A stretch of DNA of 52,298 bases. Origin: an uncultured beta proteobacterium (GTDB lineage Bacteria; Pseudomonadota; Gammaproteobacteria; Burkholderiales; Burkholderiaceae_C). Both the position numbers and the translations under genes were made by a program. The notes beneath the pieces are model-generated. The model did no database searches, was not told the origin of the DNA, and saw nothing but the letters and a program-made list of their open reading frames with translations. Within the stretch, counting starts at the first letter, position 1; every line of letters starts with the position of its first letter. Shown piece by piece: positions 9,731 through 20,193 of this stretch. Location: NCBI GenBank assembly GCA_903897925.1, contig CAIUDG010000159.1, forward strand, positions 1 through 52,298, given 5' to 3'.

Positions 9731-10447
9731 TCAGCCGCCGAAGGTCTGCGTGAAACGTTGCAGGAAGGCCTGCTTGGCGTTGTCGCGCAGCGGCACGCCG
9801 TGGCCGCACAGTACGTGGCGAAATTCCAGTGTGCCCAGGCGGGCAAAGTCATTGCCTTGGGGTTCGTTTACCTTCATCCAGTAGGGGCCGATATTGGCGC
9901 TCTGAAAGAAGCCCATGTCGCTCATCATTTTTGTGGTTTCTTCGGAGAAGAAGGCGTCTGCACCGATCCAGTTCTGCAGTGCATCGCAGGCCACCAGGAT
10001 GCCGCCTTCGCGGTCAATGCGCAGCACGCACTCGGGCAGCTTGGACGATTCGAACACAAACAGCGAAGCGCCCTGGAATGGCAGCGCACCGTCCACGCTG
10101 AGCAGCTGGTCCGGCACCAGGCCGTGGTCGTGCGGCATGCCGGGCAGGGCCCAGAAGGTGGCACCGTAGCGTTGTTTGTAGAAAGCGTCGTCAATGCCGT
10201 GCAGGGAACCGATCTTGACGAGGTGGCGTACCGTGCCGAGGGCTTCGAGCTGGGCCAGTCCGGCGTCGTCCAGGCGCACGCTATTGATCAGTGTTAAATC
10301 TTCGCCGTCGCGCACGATGGTCATGTTGCGGCTGAAGTGCCAGTGGGCACCTAACAGGACCGTTTTCATGGTTCCTGTCACAAAAAAGACATCTGGAAAT
10401 ACCTGCTGTATTTCTCCGTGCGGCAAGGCGGGCGAAAAATTATGCAT
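9731..10447 (-). CDS. Metallo-beta-lactamase-fold-like protein (DUF4336-like)
   Basis: 238 residues, started by ATG 10447 behind a strong GGAGAGGA site. The order of segments resembles MBL-fold hydrolases of the DUF4336 kind: an early beta-rich part with MTIVRDGEDLTLINSV, then VKIGSLHGIDDAFY, a central ILVACDALQNW and a late LCGHGVPLRD. The standard HxHxDH zinc motif is not present; only scattered His residues remain, so activity may be altered or lost. It is divergent from the phospholipase C-type gene, about 100 bp between starts. Assignment to the fold is by eye. Confidence 0.75.
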   Translation of the reverse strand: MHNFSPALPHGEIQQVFPDVFFVTGTMKTVLLGAHWHFSRNMTIVRDGEDLTLINSVRLDDAGLAQLEALGTVRHLVKIGSLHGIDDAFYKQRYGATFWALPGMPHDHGLVPDQLLSVDGALPFQGASLFVFESSKLPECVLRIDREGGILVACDALQNWIGADAFFSEETTKMMSDMGFFQSANIGPYWMKVNEPQGNDFARLGTLEFRHVLCGHGVPLRDNAKQAFLQRFTQTFGG

Positions 10448-10546
10448 TTGTTGATCCTCTCCTGATTGCAGACTCCGAATACCCGGGAAACTCTAGCATA
10501 CTAGCCCCTGGTGAGGATGAATATAGTAAAAATGGAAGTAACTAAT

Positions 10547-12985
10547 ATGACCGAATCTGCATTGCCGAAGGATGATTATGTGATCAGCCGAAACGCCCTA
10601 GAAGATGCCTATTCGGTATGGCTATTTGATCCTGGCTATGAGGGGCTGCTGCGGCGTACCAGCTATGCGCCGAAGGCGCAATTTGACCGAACCCACAAAA
10701 TTGCGCCGATCGGCCGCTATTTGCTGGAGTGGGGCCCGGTAATGCTGCAGGATTATCAGCCGTGTTTTCCTTATCGCCTGTTTGAGCTCGACCTGCAACA
10801 GGACAATCCGCTGATGGGGCCGGCACTGCAGAAAGGGATTTGGACCAAATCCAAGTTCTGGAGTTACCGTGCCGATTTTGGCAATCCCAATGGCGCCAAG
10901 GAAAGTTACGACTCGGGCCAGGACCTGCTGCTGCTGCCGCTGGGCAGCTTTGTGCTGAATATGATTCCCACCATGGGACGTGGCACTTTCCAGTTGTGGA
11001 ATTTTGATCCCAACCCGGCGCATCTGAATGCCAGCGACCCGCAGCAGGGCCAAGATCCGCTGCCGGCACCCTATACGCCGCAAGGCTCGTTTGACACGAT
11101 TGATTTTGACCACCAGCTGCTGGCCATGGGCAACTATGTGCTGGACTGGGTGGCGCAGACCGGCGAATACTGGGTCTGGAGTTTTGACCCGCAGGCCATC
11201 ATGCCGCTGGCATTGCCGGCGATTCAGCAAGGCTGCTGGAGCGATATCGACGCCAGCCACCAGCTGGTGGCCATGGGCGACTACGTGCTCGACTGGGTGC
11301 CGGCGAGCCGGGCCTTCCGGCTCTGGAAATTTGATCCGACGGCGGCCAATCCGCTCAGCGGTCCGGTGCGCAGCGGCCTGCTGCCGGAAGGCTTCGACGC
11401 GCACACCACGCTGACCCTGGTGCAGCTGCCGCGCTCGGTCGATGCGCAGCGCGCGAAGACGCCAGGCACCATGGACTTCATGCGCGACAAGATCAAGCAT
11501 GTGGTCTACCTGATGCTGGAGAACCGCAGCTTTGACCATGTCTGCGGCTGGCTCTACGACCAAGACGAAACCGGTATCCGGTTTGTCGGCGCCGGCGCAC
11601 CACAGTTTGATGGTGCCAGCACCGAGATGTACAACATCGACCCGTGTGGCGGTGCCGATGGGCGCACGCCGGAGAAAGTCATGCTGAGCCAGTACCAGGG
11701 CGGCCAGCTCAGCGAGGACTGGGGCCTGGACTTCCTGCCCGACGATCCGTTTCACGACAAGACCGACGTGATGCGCCAGATGTTTTATGGCCAGCGCAAT
11801 GGCTATGCACTGCGCCAGAAGCCGCAGATGCAAGGTTTTGTCTGGAACAACGGCGTGCACCAGGTAATGCAGACCTATGCACCAGCGCAGTTGTCGGTGC
11901 TGAACGGGCTGGCGCGCAACTATGCGGTGTCGGACGCCTGGTATTGCTCCATGCCCAGCGCCACCGATCCAAACCGGGCGTTTGCTTTTACCGGATCGTC
12001 GCTCGGCACGCTGAACAATTTTCAGAATGGCAACACCTATCTGAACTGGCCCAGCAACCCGCACCGCCAGTCGATCTGGAAAGCCTTGTGGACCAATGGC
12101 TTCACCGACTGGAAGCTGTACCACTCGGTGGACTGGCTCCAGTTCGTCCACACCTACCACCTGTTTTTGCAGGGCACCATTCCTTCGGTGGACCGGGCCA
12201 TTGCTGCGAACCCGGAAAGTTTTTTACAAACCGTCGACCAGTTTAAGCAGGACGCGCTGGCCGGGACCCTGCCGGCTTTCAGTTTTCTGGAGCCGGTGTG
12301 GATTGCCATGGAAGGCACCACTTCCTACCACCCGGGCGCCGACCCGTTGGCGGGCGAGCGTGCGCTGAAAGACCTGTACGACGCGGTGCGCCAGGGGCCG
12401 GGCTGGAAAGACACGCTGTTCATCATTACCTTTGACGAGCATGGCGGTCTGTTTGACCATGCGGCGCCGCCTTACGCCCGCAATCCCTGGCCCAACGACT
12501 GCAATGACGGTTTCCGTTACGACATGCTGGGCGTGCGCGTGCCGGCGATTCTGGTGTCGCCCTGGATTGAAGAAAAGACGGTGTTCCGTGCCGAAGACCC
12601 GCAAACCACGTACGACCTGACTTCGGTGCTGGCCACGGTGCTGCGCTGGGCCGGCGTGCCCGAGTCGCGCTGGTGCATGGGCGATCGGGTGCAGCATGCG
12701 CCGACTTTTGAAGGCGTGTTGCAACGTGCCACGCCACGCACCGAGGCGCCCGAGGTGCAGGCCGCGTACGACAAAAACTATCCGCGCAGCGGTGCGGTGT
12801 CGGCAGCGCCGGCGCCGATCAATGGGCTGCACCAGCTGATAGCGCCCTGGATGGTGAGCGTCCTGAGCAAGGGCAAACTCAGTGCGCAGGAAATCCGGCA
12901 ACTGAGCGCGCAGTTGTTGAATGAATCCACCGATGCCGCCAGCCTGCAGGCCCGGCTCGTGCGTTTGGCCCGAGAATTCGGCTAG
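10547..12985 (+). CDS. Phospholipase C / acid phosphatase family enzyme with N-terminal repeats
   Basis: 812 residues from ATG 10547, which has a GGAAG site 8 bp upstream; GTG 10511 and ATGs at 10517 and 10532 are in-frame alternatives. The C-terminal ~500 residues are an alkaline-phosphatase-superfamily phosphoesterase (PF04185 type, as in PlcN or AcpA): YLMLENRSFDHVCGWL near residues 321-336 and FDEHGGLFDH starting near 629, both metal-site motifs, plus VRVPAILVSPW. The first ~300 residues are unusual: about five degenerate repeats with a YVLDW...LW.FDP pattern (FDP at 27, 153, 213, 262). No Sec or Tat signal peptide is visible, although known family members are often exported. Likely substrate: phosphodiesters or phospholipids; not provable here. 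Confidence 0.88.
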   Translation: MTESALPKDDYVISRNALEDAYSVWLFDPGYEGLLRRTSYAPKAQFDRTHKIAPIGRYLLEWGPVMLQDYQPCFPYRLFELDLQQDNPLMGPALQKGIWTKSKFWSYRADFGNPNGAKESYDSGQDLLLLPLGSFVLNMIPTMGRGTFQLWNFDPNPAHLNASDPQQGQDPLPAPYTPQGSFDTIDFDHQLLAMGNYVLDWVAQTGEYWVWSFDPQAIMPLALPAIQQGCWSDIDASHQLVAMGDYVLDWVPASRAFRLWKFDPTAANPLSGPVRSGLLPEGFDAHTTLTLVQLPRSVDAQRAKTPGTMDFMRDKIKHVVYLMLENRSFDHVCGWLYDQDETGIRFVGAGAPQFDGASTEMYNIDPCGGADGRTPEKVMLSQYQGGQLSEDWGLDFLPDDPFHDKTDVMRQMFYGQRNGYALRQKPQMQGFVWNNGVHQVMQTYAPAQLSVLNGLARNYAVSDAWYCSMPSATDPNRAFAFTGSSLGTLNNFQNGNTYLNWPSNPHRQSIWKALWTNGFTDWKLYHSVDWLQFVHTYHLFLQGTIPSVDRAIAANPESFLQTVDQFKQDALAGTLPAFSFLEPVWIAMEGTTSYHPGADPLAGERALKDLYDAVRQGPGWKDTLFIITFDEHGGLFDHAAPPYARNPWPNDCNDGFRYDMLGVRVPAILVSPWIEEKTVFRAEDPQTTYDLTSVLATVLRWAGVPESRWCMGDRVQHAPTFEGVLQRATPRTEAPEVQAAYDKNYPRSGAVSAAPAPINGLHQLIAPWMVSVLSKGKLSAQEIRQLSAQLLNESTDAASLQARLVRLAREFG

Positions 12986-13039
12986 ACCTATGCGGCTACG
13001 TTTGCAACGCTTATTGCTTGGACCTTCAGTGGGCGCCCG

Positions 13040-16000
13040 ATGTTCATTCCTGTGCTGATTGGGACCGCAATGGTGCTGGCCGGGCTGTTCGGACTCGGCG
13101 GTCTGGTCCTGGCCTGGCGCCGCAGCGCGCAGAGCCAGCGCCTGCAGGCGCAGCTGGCGCAGGAAATCGCCGCCCGCCAGGAACTTGAGCAATTGCGCCA
13201 GACCGAGTCGCAGGAAGCCTTGGCGCAGCAGATGGCCACGGCTTCGGTGCTGCACGTGATGGGCAACTCGATGGCCGACGCCCAACCGGTGTTCGAGAAA
13301 ATCACCGAAAGCTGTTTCCAGCTGTTTGCCGGTTTGCATGGCGGTATTCTTTATCTCACCGAAGGCGACGTGGTGCACCTGGGCGCGCACCGCGGCCCGG
13401 GCGCGCAGGAACTGGCGCTTGGTCTGCCGAGCAAACTCGAGCCAGGCTCCATCACCGGCCAGGTGATCAAGGAAAAACGCATCATCCAGTTTGCCGATGT
13501 GCATACCGACCCCGGCGCCACCGCCAAGCTGCGGCGCAACAGCCGCACCACCGGCACCCACTCGATATTGTTCGTGCCCCTGGTGTCGGACGGGGTGGGT
13601 ATTGGCACCATTTATGTCGGGCGTGAAGTGGTGGGTGCGTTTTCCGCCAAGCAGGTGGCATTGCTGGAGTCCTTTGCCGACCAGGCTGTGATCGCGCTGC
13701 AGAACACGCGCTTGTTCACCGAGACCCGCGAGGCCTTGTCGCGCCAGACCGCCACCGCCGATATTCTGAAAGTCATTGCCCAGTCGCGTGACGATGTGCA
13801 ACCGGTGTTTGACGCCATTGTCGAAAGCATAGGGCGGCTGCCGCAAGTGCATTCGGTAGCGCTTGCGCGGCTGCACCAGCAGCAGCTGCAACTGGCCGCC
13901 AGCAGAGCGACGCAGCCGTCGCCAGCGCAGGGTTTGCCGCCGCACTTCCTGTCGCAGGCCAGCGAGCCCTGGACCCAGGAGGTGCTGGCCTCGCTGCAAC
14001 CGCGCCAGTTGATGGACGCGCAGGAAGCCGCCGAATTGACGCCGGCAACGCAGGCGCTGGCGCGCGCCAGCGGCTTTCATGCGGTGTTGCTGGTGCCGCT
14101 GGTGCGCGAGGGTGTGGCGGTGGGGTGTATTGCGGTCACCGGGCAGCAGGTGGCGGTGTTTCCGGCACCCCAGGTCGAATTGCTGCAGACCTTTGCCGAC
14201 CAAGCGGTGATTGCAATTGACAACGTGGACATGCTCACGGCGGTGACCGAGGCGCGTGCCGCCGCCGAACTGGCGAACAAGCACAAGTCCGACTTTCTGG
14301 CCAATATGAGCCATGAAATCCGCACCCCGATGAACGCCATCATCGGCATGGGCTATCTGGCGATGGGCACGGCACTGACGCCGCAGCAACGCGACTATGT
14401 GCAGAAAATCCAGCAGTCCGGCCAGCACCTGCTGGGCATCATCAATGACGTGCTCGACTTCAGCAAGGTCGAGGCCGGCATGTTGCAGATCGAGTCCGGT
14501 GACATTCTGATCGAAGGCCTGATGGACGACGTGGCGACGCTGATTTCGGAAAAGGCGGCGCAGAAACAGCTCGAGTTTGTGATCGATGTGGCGCACGATG
14601 TGCCGCACGCGCTGCTTGGCGACGCCTTGCGGCTGCGCCAGATTCTGATTAACTTTGCCAACAATGCAGTCAAGTTCACCGAGGCCGGCGAAGTCGCCAT
14701 CAGTGTGCAGGTGGCCGAGCGCAGCGACACCGAGGTGCTGCTGCGTTTCTCGGTGTCGGACACCGGCATCGGCCTGACCGAGGAGCAGATGGGGCGCCTG
14801 TTCCAGAGTTTCCAGCAGGCCGATGCATCGACGACGCGCAAATATGGCGGCACCGGCCTGGGGCTGGCAATCTCCAAGCAGCTGGCGGAGCTGATGGGCG
14901 GTCAGGTCGGCGTGAGCAGCGAGATCGGCAAGGGCTCGAAGTTCTGGTTCACTGCGCGGCTCGGCGTGAGCCGCAGCAAGGCCCCGCCGGCGCGCATCCA
15001 GCACACCGATCTGCGTGGCAAGCGGGTGCTGGTGGTGGACGACAACGCCCATGCCCGCACCGTGCTGCAGGGCGTGCTGCAGCAGCTTGGCTTCGAGGCG
15101 ACGCAGGTGTCCTCGGGACCGGCGGCGCTGGAGCTGCTGGACACCGGAGGCGCGCCGTTTGATGCGGTGTTGCTGGACTGGCAGATGCCGGCCATGAACG
15201 GGCTTGAGGTGGCGCGCCGCATCCGCAACAGTGCGCTGCAGCCGGTGCCGCAGCTGGCACTGGTGACGGCCTATTCGCGCAACGACCTGCTCAACGAAGC
15301 CACCGATGCCGGCATCACCGAAGTGCTGTACAAGCCGGTCAGCCCGTCCACGCTGTACGACTCGATGGTCCGACTGATGTCGCAGGACCTCGCCGGTGCG
15401 GCGCAGCAAAACGTGGTGCAGACCGGCACTGGCAGCCTGTTGCAGGGGCTGCGTGTGCTATTGGCGGAAGACAATCCCTTGAATCAGCAGGTGGCGCGTG
15501 CGCTGCTGGCCGATGTCGGGATTGCGGTGCAGATTGCCAGCAATGGCCGGATCGCCGTGGAGATGGCCCAGGCCCAGGTGTTTGACCTGATTTTGATGGA
15601 CATGCAGATGCCGGAGATGGACGGTCTGGATGCCACCCGCACGCTGCAGGCCTTGCCGGCGTGGCGTGGTACGCCCATCATTGCCATGACCGCCAACGCC
15701 ATGGCCGCCGACCGAAAGCGTTGCGCCGATGCCGGCATGGTGGACTTTGTCGCCAAACCGATCGAACCCGGCAAGTTGTATGAAACCTTGTTGCGTTGGG
15801 CCTGCAAAGATGCGCCCGAAGCCGTGACGCCGCAGCTGGCGTTCGAGCTGCTGCAGACGCCGATGACCGACACCTTGCGGGCGCTGCAGCAGCTGCCCGG
15901 TCTGGACCTGGCAGCCGGATTGCGCCGGGTGCTCGGCCATGAGGAGCGTTATTTGGACTTGTTGAACAGCTTTTTCGAAGGGCAGGCCGATGTCTGCCAG

Positions 16001-16474
16001 CGTATCAAGGCGGCGCTTCAGGAGGGCCAACTGGCGCAAGCCATTCGCCTAGCGCATACGCTCAAGGGCTTGGCTGGAACCATTGGCGCGCATGCCCTGT
16101 ATGACGCCGCGCAGATGCTGGAAGAATCGCTGCAACACGGCGCCAACGCCGACAGTCTGCCGGAAGTGGCCTATTTATTGCATTCCCTGTTGCAAGGGCT
16201 GGCACCGCGCCTGCATAGCTTGCGCGCCACGGCGCCGAGCGCCGGTTTGGGCGCCGAGCGGGTGGCCGACGCAGTGGCCGAGCAGGCGGCGTTGCAGCAG
16301 TTGCGCCAGCTGTTGCAAGACGATGACGCCAATGCGCAACGCTTTTTTGTAGAGCATGCCGGGCTATTCCAGAGCCTGCTGGGGGCGGAGTATGCGCCGG
16401 TGCAAGGGGCCATGGAACGGCTGGCGCTGGACCAGGCCCTGGAGCGCATCGACGCGGTGGCAGCAAGGGTCTGA
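13040..16474 (+). CDS. GAF-domain hybrid sensor histidine kinase with two receivers and Hpt
   Basis: 1144 residues. A single N-terminal membrane helix (about 2-26) is followed by a short coiled coil, then two GAF domains (about 70-220 and 235-400). The HisKA motif SHEIRTPMN places the phospho-histidine at residue 425; the ATPase domain has DTGIGL and GTGLGLAIS. Receiver one has acceptor Asp713 ([11 protein letters not shown]) and receiver two Asp854 ([11 protein letters not shown]). The C-terminal Hpt domain has [11 protein letters not shown] with His1006. All catalytic residues are intact. The gene begins 54 bp after the phosphoesterase stop without a strong ribosome site and ends 13 bp before the REC-HD-GYP gene, its likely partner. 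Confidence 0.93.
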   Translation: MFIPVLIGTAMVLAGLFGLGGLVLAWRRSAQSQRLQAQLAQEIAARQELEQLRQTESQEALAQQMATASVLHVMGNSMADAQPVFEKITESCFQLFAGLHGGILYLTEGDVVHLGAHRGPGAQELALGLPSKLEPGSITGQVIKEKRIIQFADVHTDPGATAKLRRNSRTTGTHSILFVPLVSDGVGIGTIYVGREVVGAFSAKQVALLESFADQAVIALQNTRLFTETREALSRQTATADILKVIAQSRDDVQPVFDAIVESIGRLPQVHSVALARLHQQQLQLAASRATQPSPAQGLPPHFLSQASEPWTQEVLASLQPRQLMDAQEAAELTPATQALARASGFHAVLLVPLVREGVAVGCIAVTGQQVAVFPAPQVELLQTFADQAVIAIDNVDMLTAVTEARAAAELANKHKSDFLANMSHEIRTPMNAIIGMGYLAMGTALTPQQRDYVQKIQQSGQHLLGIINDVLDFSKVEAGMLQIESGDILIEGLMDDVATLISEKAAQKQLEFVIDVAHDVPHALLGDALRLRQILINFANNAVKFTEAGEVAISVQVAERSDTEVLLRFSVSDTGIGLTEEQMGRLFQSFQQADASTTRKYGGTGLGLAISKQLAELMGGQVGVSSEIGKGSKFWFTARLGVSRSKAPPARIQHTDLRGKRVLVVDDNAHARTVLQGVLQQLGFEATQVSSGPAALELLDTGGAPFDAVLLDWQMPAMNGLEVARRIRNSALQPVPQLALVTAYSRNDLLNEATDAGITEVLYKPVSPSTLYDSMVRLMSQDLAGAAQQNVVQTGTGSLLQGLRVLLAEDNPLNQQVARALLADVGIAVQIASNGRIAVEMAQAQVFDLILMDMQMPEMDGLDATRTLQALPAWRGTPIIAMTANAMAADRKRCADAGMVDFVAKPIEPGKLYETLLRWACKDAPEAVTPQLAFELLQTPMTDTLRALQQLPGLDLAAGLRRVLGHEERYLDLLNSFFEGQADVCQRIKAALQEGQLAQAIRLAHTLKGLAGTIGAHALYDAAQMLEESLQHGANADSLPEVAYLLHSLLQGLAPRLHSLRATAPSAGLGAERVADAVAEQAALQQLRQLLQDDDANAQRFFVEHAGLFQSLLGAEYAPVQGAMERLALDQALERIDAVAARV

Positions 16475-16487
16475 CGGAGGATATGAA

Positions 16488-17594
<1,107 letters not shown>

Positions 17595-17636
17595 CTACGG
17601 TGCTGGCGGTGCCGGCGCTGTCGCCGTGTTGCCGCT

Positions 17637-20081
17637 TTAGTAGCGATTGCGGTGCCGCTCGTGGGCCAGTTTCTGCAGACGCCGCGGCGTGTTGGCGGCG
17701 CGCGGTTTCTCGCAGGCCAGGCGGTAGTCCTGCAAAGTTTTCTGCGCCAGCCCCAGCACGCTATCGCCCGGGTATTCGTGTCCCGTGAGCTGGCCGAAGC
17801 TTTTGCCGGTGAGCAGTTCCATGCCCTGGCTGGCCAGGTCCGCGGTGTAGATATGAAAGCGGCCCTGCGCCACGGCCTCGATCACGCGCGGGTCCAGCAT
17901 CAGGTGGCGCCGGTTGCGTCCCGGAATGAGTACGCCCTGGGTGCCGTCCAGCCCGAGCAGTTCGCAGCTGCGGAAGTAGCCTTCTATCTTTTCATTGATG
18001 CCACCCACCGGCAGCATTTCGCCATGCTGGTTGACGGCGCCGGTGACGGCAATGCCCTGTTGCAGCGGCAGACCGGACAAGCTTGACAGCAGTGCGTAAA
18101 ACTCGGCGCAGGAGGCCGAGTCGCCTTCAACGCCGTTGTATTCCTGTTCAAACACAATCGCGGCGTTCAGGGCCAGCGGTGCAATGTGGGCAAACAGTGC
18201 CGACAGGTAGCTATGCAGAATCATCACGCCTTTGTCGTGGATCGGGCCGGACAGCCGGACCTCGCGTTCGATATTCAGCAGACCGGCTTCACCGGCATAG
18301 GTGCGCGCCGTGACGCGTACCGGAAAACCAAACGCGTAGTCGCCCAGGTCGACCACCGTCAGGCCGTTGAGTTGCGCGACCCGCGCACCGTGTACATCAA
18401 GCAGGCGCTCGCCATCGACGATGGTTTCCTGCAGGCGGTCTTCCGGTGCGCTGCGCCGGTGCACCTGGGCCAGCAGGGCGGCGCGCACATCGGCAGCCTC
18501 GACCAGGCTGGCGCCACGCTGCTGCGCGATGCTGCTGCTTTCAATGACCAGGGCTTCGGCATGGTCGAACAGCGCGCTCTGGCGCGTCTGGTCTTCGGCT
18601 TCGCGGTGGCTGTGTTCAATGACTGCAGCCACCGCAGCGGCCGAGAAGTGGCACAGTCCGAGGCGGCGGCAGGTGTGCGCGACAAATATGGCGCTGGCCT
18701 GGAACGACTCCGGGCTGGACAGAAAGCTGGCGGCGAAGTCGACCTTGCTGCGAAAGTGGCGCGCAAATTCGGGGTCGCCTTCCTGCACCGCGTAATAGTC
18801 TTCGACCGAGGCGATCAGCACGATTTTCACCTCCACGTCGACCGGCTCTGGCTGCAGCGAGACGGCGGCAATCGGCGCATACATCATGCCGGGCTCTTCA
18901 ATCTGCAAGCGGCCGCTGCGCAAAAAGCGGCGCAGCTTTTCCCACACCGGTTCATCCGCCAGCAGGTCGCGCAGGTGCAGCATCAGAAAACCGCCATGGG
19001 CCTTGAGCAGGCTGCCGGCGCGGATGCGGGAAAAGTCGGTCACCAGCATGTCCTCGTCGGACTCGTATTCAATGCTGCCAAACAGCTTGCGAAACAGCGG
19101 ATTGTCTTCGGTGATGACCGGGGCGCCTTGCAGGCCGTGGTTGTCAACCACCACGTTGACGCGCAAGCGCGACAACACCGCCACCAGGGTTTCGAGCCGG
19201 CTTTCCTCGTCTTCACCGGGTTCAAAGGCTTCGATGTTTTCCAGGATGTCGTGGCTGACCTGGTCGAGGTAGCTGCCGAGCTTGACGCTGTCTTTGATCT
19301 GCTTGCGCATCTCGTTGCGGATGGTTTGCAATTCATGGTCGAGCACCGGCTTGAGCATGTGCCGGCGCAGCGCGGCCAGGCTTTCGTTGAGCACGCGCTC
19401 CATGGCGCGGGAGGTTTCCAGATAGCGGCTGATTTCACTGCGCAGGGCGTCTTCGGCACCGTCAATGCGGGCCCGCTCTTCGCGCGTCAGTGCCATGGCC
19501 TTGCCGGCGGTCAGCGGTTCGCCCTGGGTGTCCCGGAGCGTGAACACCATATTGCCCTGTTCGCGCATCAGCACGAAGTTGCGCGCATCGGCGAAGGCGC
19601 TGAGTTCCAGGTAGGCGCGCTCTTCAGCGCTTTTGTTGGCCTGGATCAGGCGCTCGCTTTCGGCTTTGAAGTCGGCCTCCAGAAAGCGCTTGGGAATGTC
19701 GGATTGCAGTTTCTTGGCCAGCTGGCCCATCAGCTGGCGCAGCAGCCGGCCTTCGCCGGCCGGCAGGCGCAGGGCACGTGGATGTTCGGGAACGTCAAAG
19801 TTGTGCAAATAGCACAGGTCGGGTGGCACCGCGCGCAGCGCCGCCTCGGCGCGCATCATCTGGCCCATCAGGGTGCTGCGTCCGGAGCCGACTTCCCCCA
19901 GTACAAACAGGTTGTAGCCGGGCTGTTCCATGGACAGGCCAAAGCGCGCCGCCTGGGCGGCGCGTTCCTGGCCAATCCAGGGCAGCTCCAGGTGCAAAAG
20001 CTCGGCGCTGCTGGCAAAGCCCAAAGTGCTGGCGTCAACCGTGCGGCGCAGGGCGCTGGGAGGTAGTTCGGTAATGCGCAT
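17637..20081 (-). CDS. Lon-like ATP-dependent protease (AAA_32/Lon C-terminal family)
   Basis: 814 residues, cytosolic. The N-terminal nucleotide-binding region has YNLFVLGEVGSGRST, a Walker-A-like loop with Arg where Lys is usual. A long helical insertion follows, then the AAA part, and a C-terminal Lon proteolytic domain with EGDSAS (nucleophile Ser655) and GGINEKIEGY (Lys698), the Ser-Lys dyad. Family members are putative quality-control proteases; substrates are unknown. It is convergent with the HD-GYP gene, 42 bp between stops, and appears to be a single-gene unit. No heat-shock promoter was identified. Confidence 0.92.
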   Translation of the reverse strand: MRITELPPSALRRTVDASTLGFASSAELLHLELPWIGQERAAQAARFGLSMEQPGYNLFVLGEVGSGRSTLMGQMMRAEAALRAVPPDLCYLHNFDVPEHPRALRLPAGEGRLLRQLMGQLAKKLQSDIPKRFLEADFKAESERLIQANKSAEERAYLELSAFADARNFVLMREQGNMVFTLRDTQGEPLTAGKAMALTREERARIDGAEDALRSEISRYLETSRAMERVLNESLAALRRHMLKPVLDHELQTIRNEMRKQIKDSVKLGSYLDQVSHDILENIEAFEPGEDEESRLETLVAVLSRLRVNVVVDNHGLQGAPVITEDNPLFRKLFGSIEYESDEDMLVTDFSRIRAGSLLKAHGGFLMLHLRDLLADEPVWEKLRRFLRSGRLQIEEPGMMYAPIAAVSLQPEPVDVEVKIVLIASVEDYYAVQEGDPEFARHFRSKVDFAASFLSSPESFQASAIFVAHTCRRLGLCHFSAAAVAAVIEHSHREAEDQTRQSALFDHAEALVIESSSIAQQRGASLVEAADVRAALLAQVHRRSAPEDRLQETIVDGERLLDVHGARVAQLNGLTVVDLGDYAFGFPVRVTARTYAGEAGLLNIEREVRLSGPIHDKGVMILHSYLSALFAHIAPLALNAAIVFEQEYNGVEGDSASCAEFYALLSSLSGLPLQQGIAVTGAVNQHGEMLPVGGINEKIEGYFRSCELLGLDGTQGVLIPGRNRRHLMLDPRVIEAVAQGRFHIYTADLASQGMELLTGKSFGQLTGHEYPGDSVLGLAQKTLQDYRLACEKPRAANTPRRLQKLAHERHRNRY

Positions 20082-20169
20082 ATAACGTTCGGAAAGGGCT
20101 GCTGATCGGATGCTTATAGTGCAGTTTCTGGTGGCTATTCAGTATCGCACTTTGTCGCATTGGTGCCGC

Positions 20170-20186
20170 GCGCCGGGCTGCGGCGC
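20170..20186. terminator. GC-rich hairpin downstream of the caspase gene
   Basis: GCGCCG-GGCTG-CGGCGC forms a 6-bp stem with a 5-base loop a few bases 3' of the minus-strand caspase stop (20194). No U-tract follows, so the terminator call is tentative. Confidence 0.35.
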
Positions 20187-20193
20187 GGCCCCG

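Noticed and set aside
12224..15409. Minus-strand frame of 1061 codons across the phosphoesterase and GAF kinase genes
   Set aside because: It crosses two real opposite-strand genes and has low-complexity shadow composition.
18186..20066. Plus-strand frame of 626 codons opposite the Lon-like gene
   Set aside because: A shadow of the protease gene, with no recognisable protein features.
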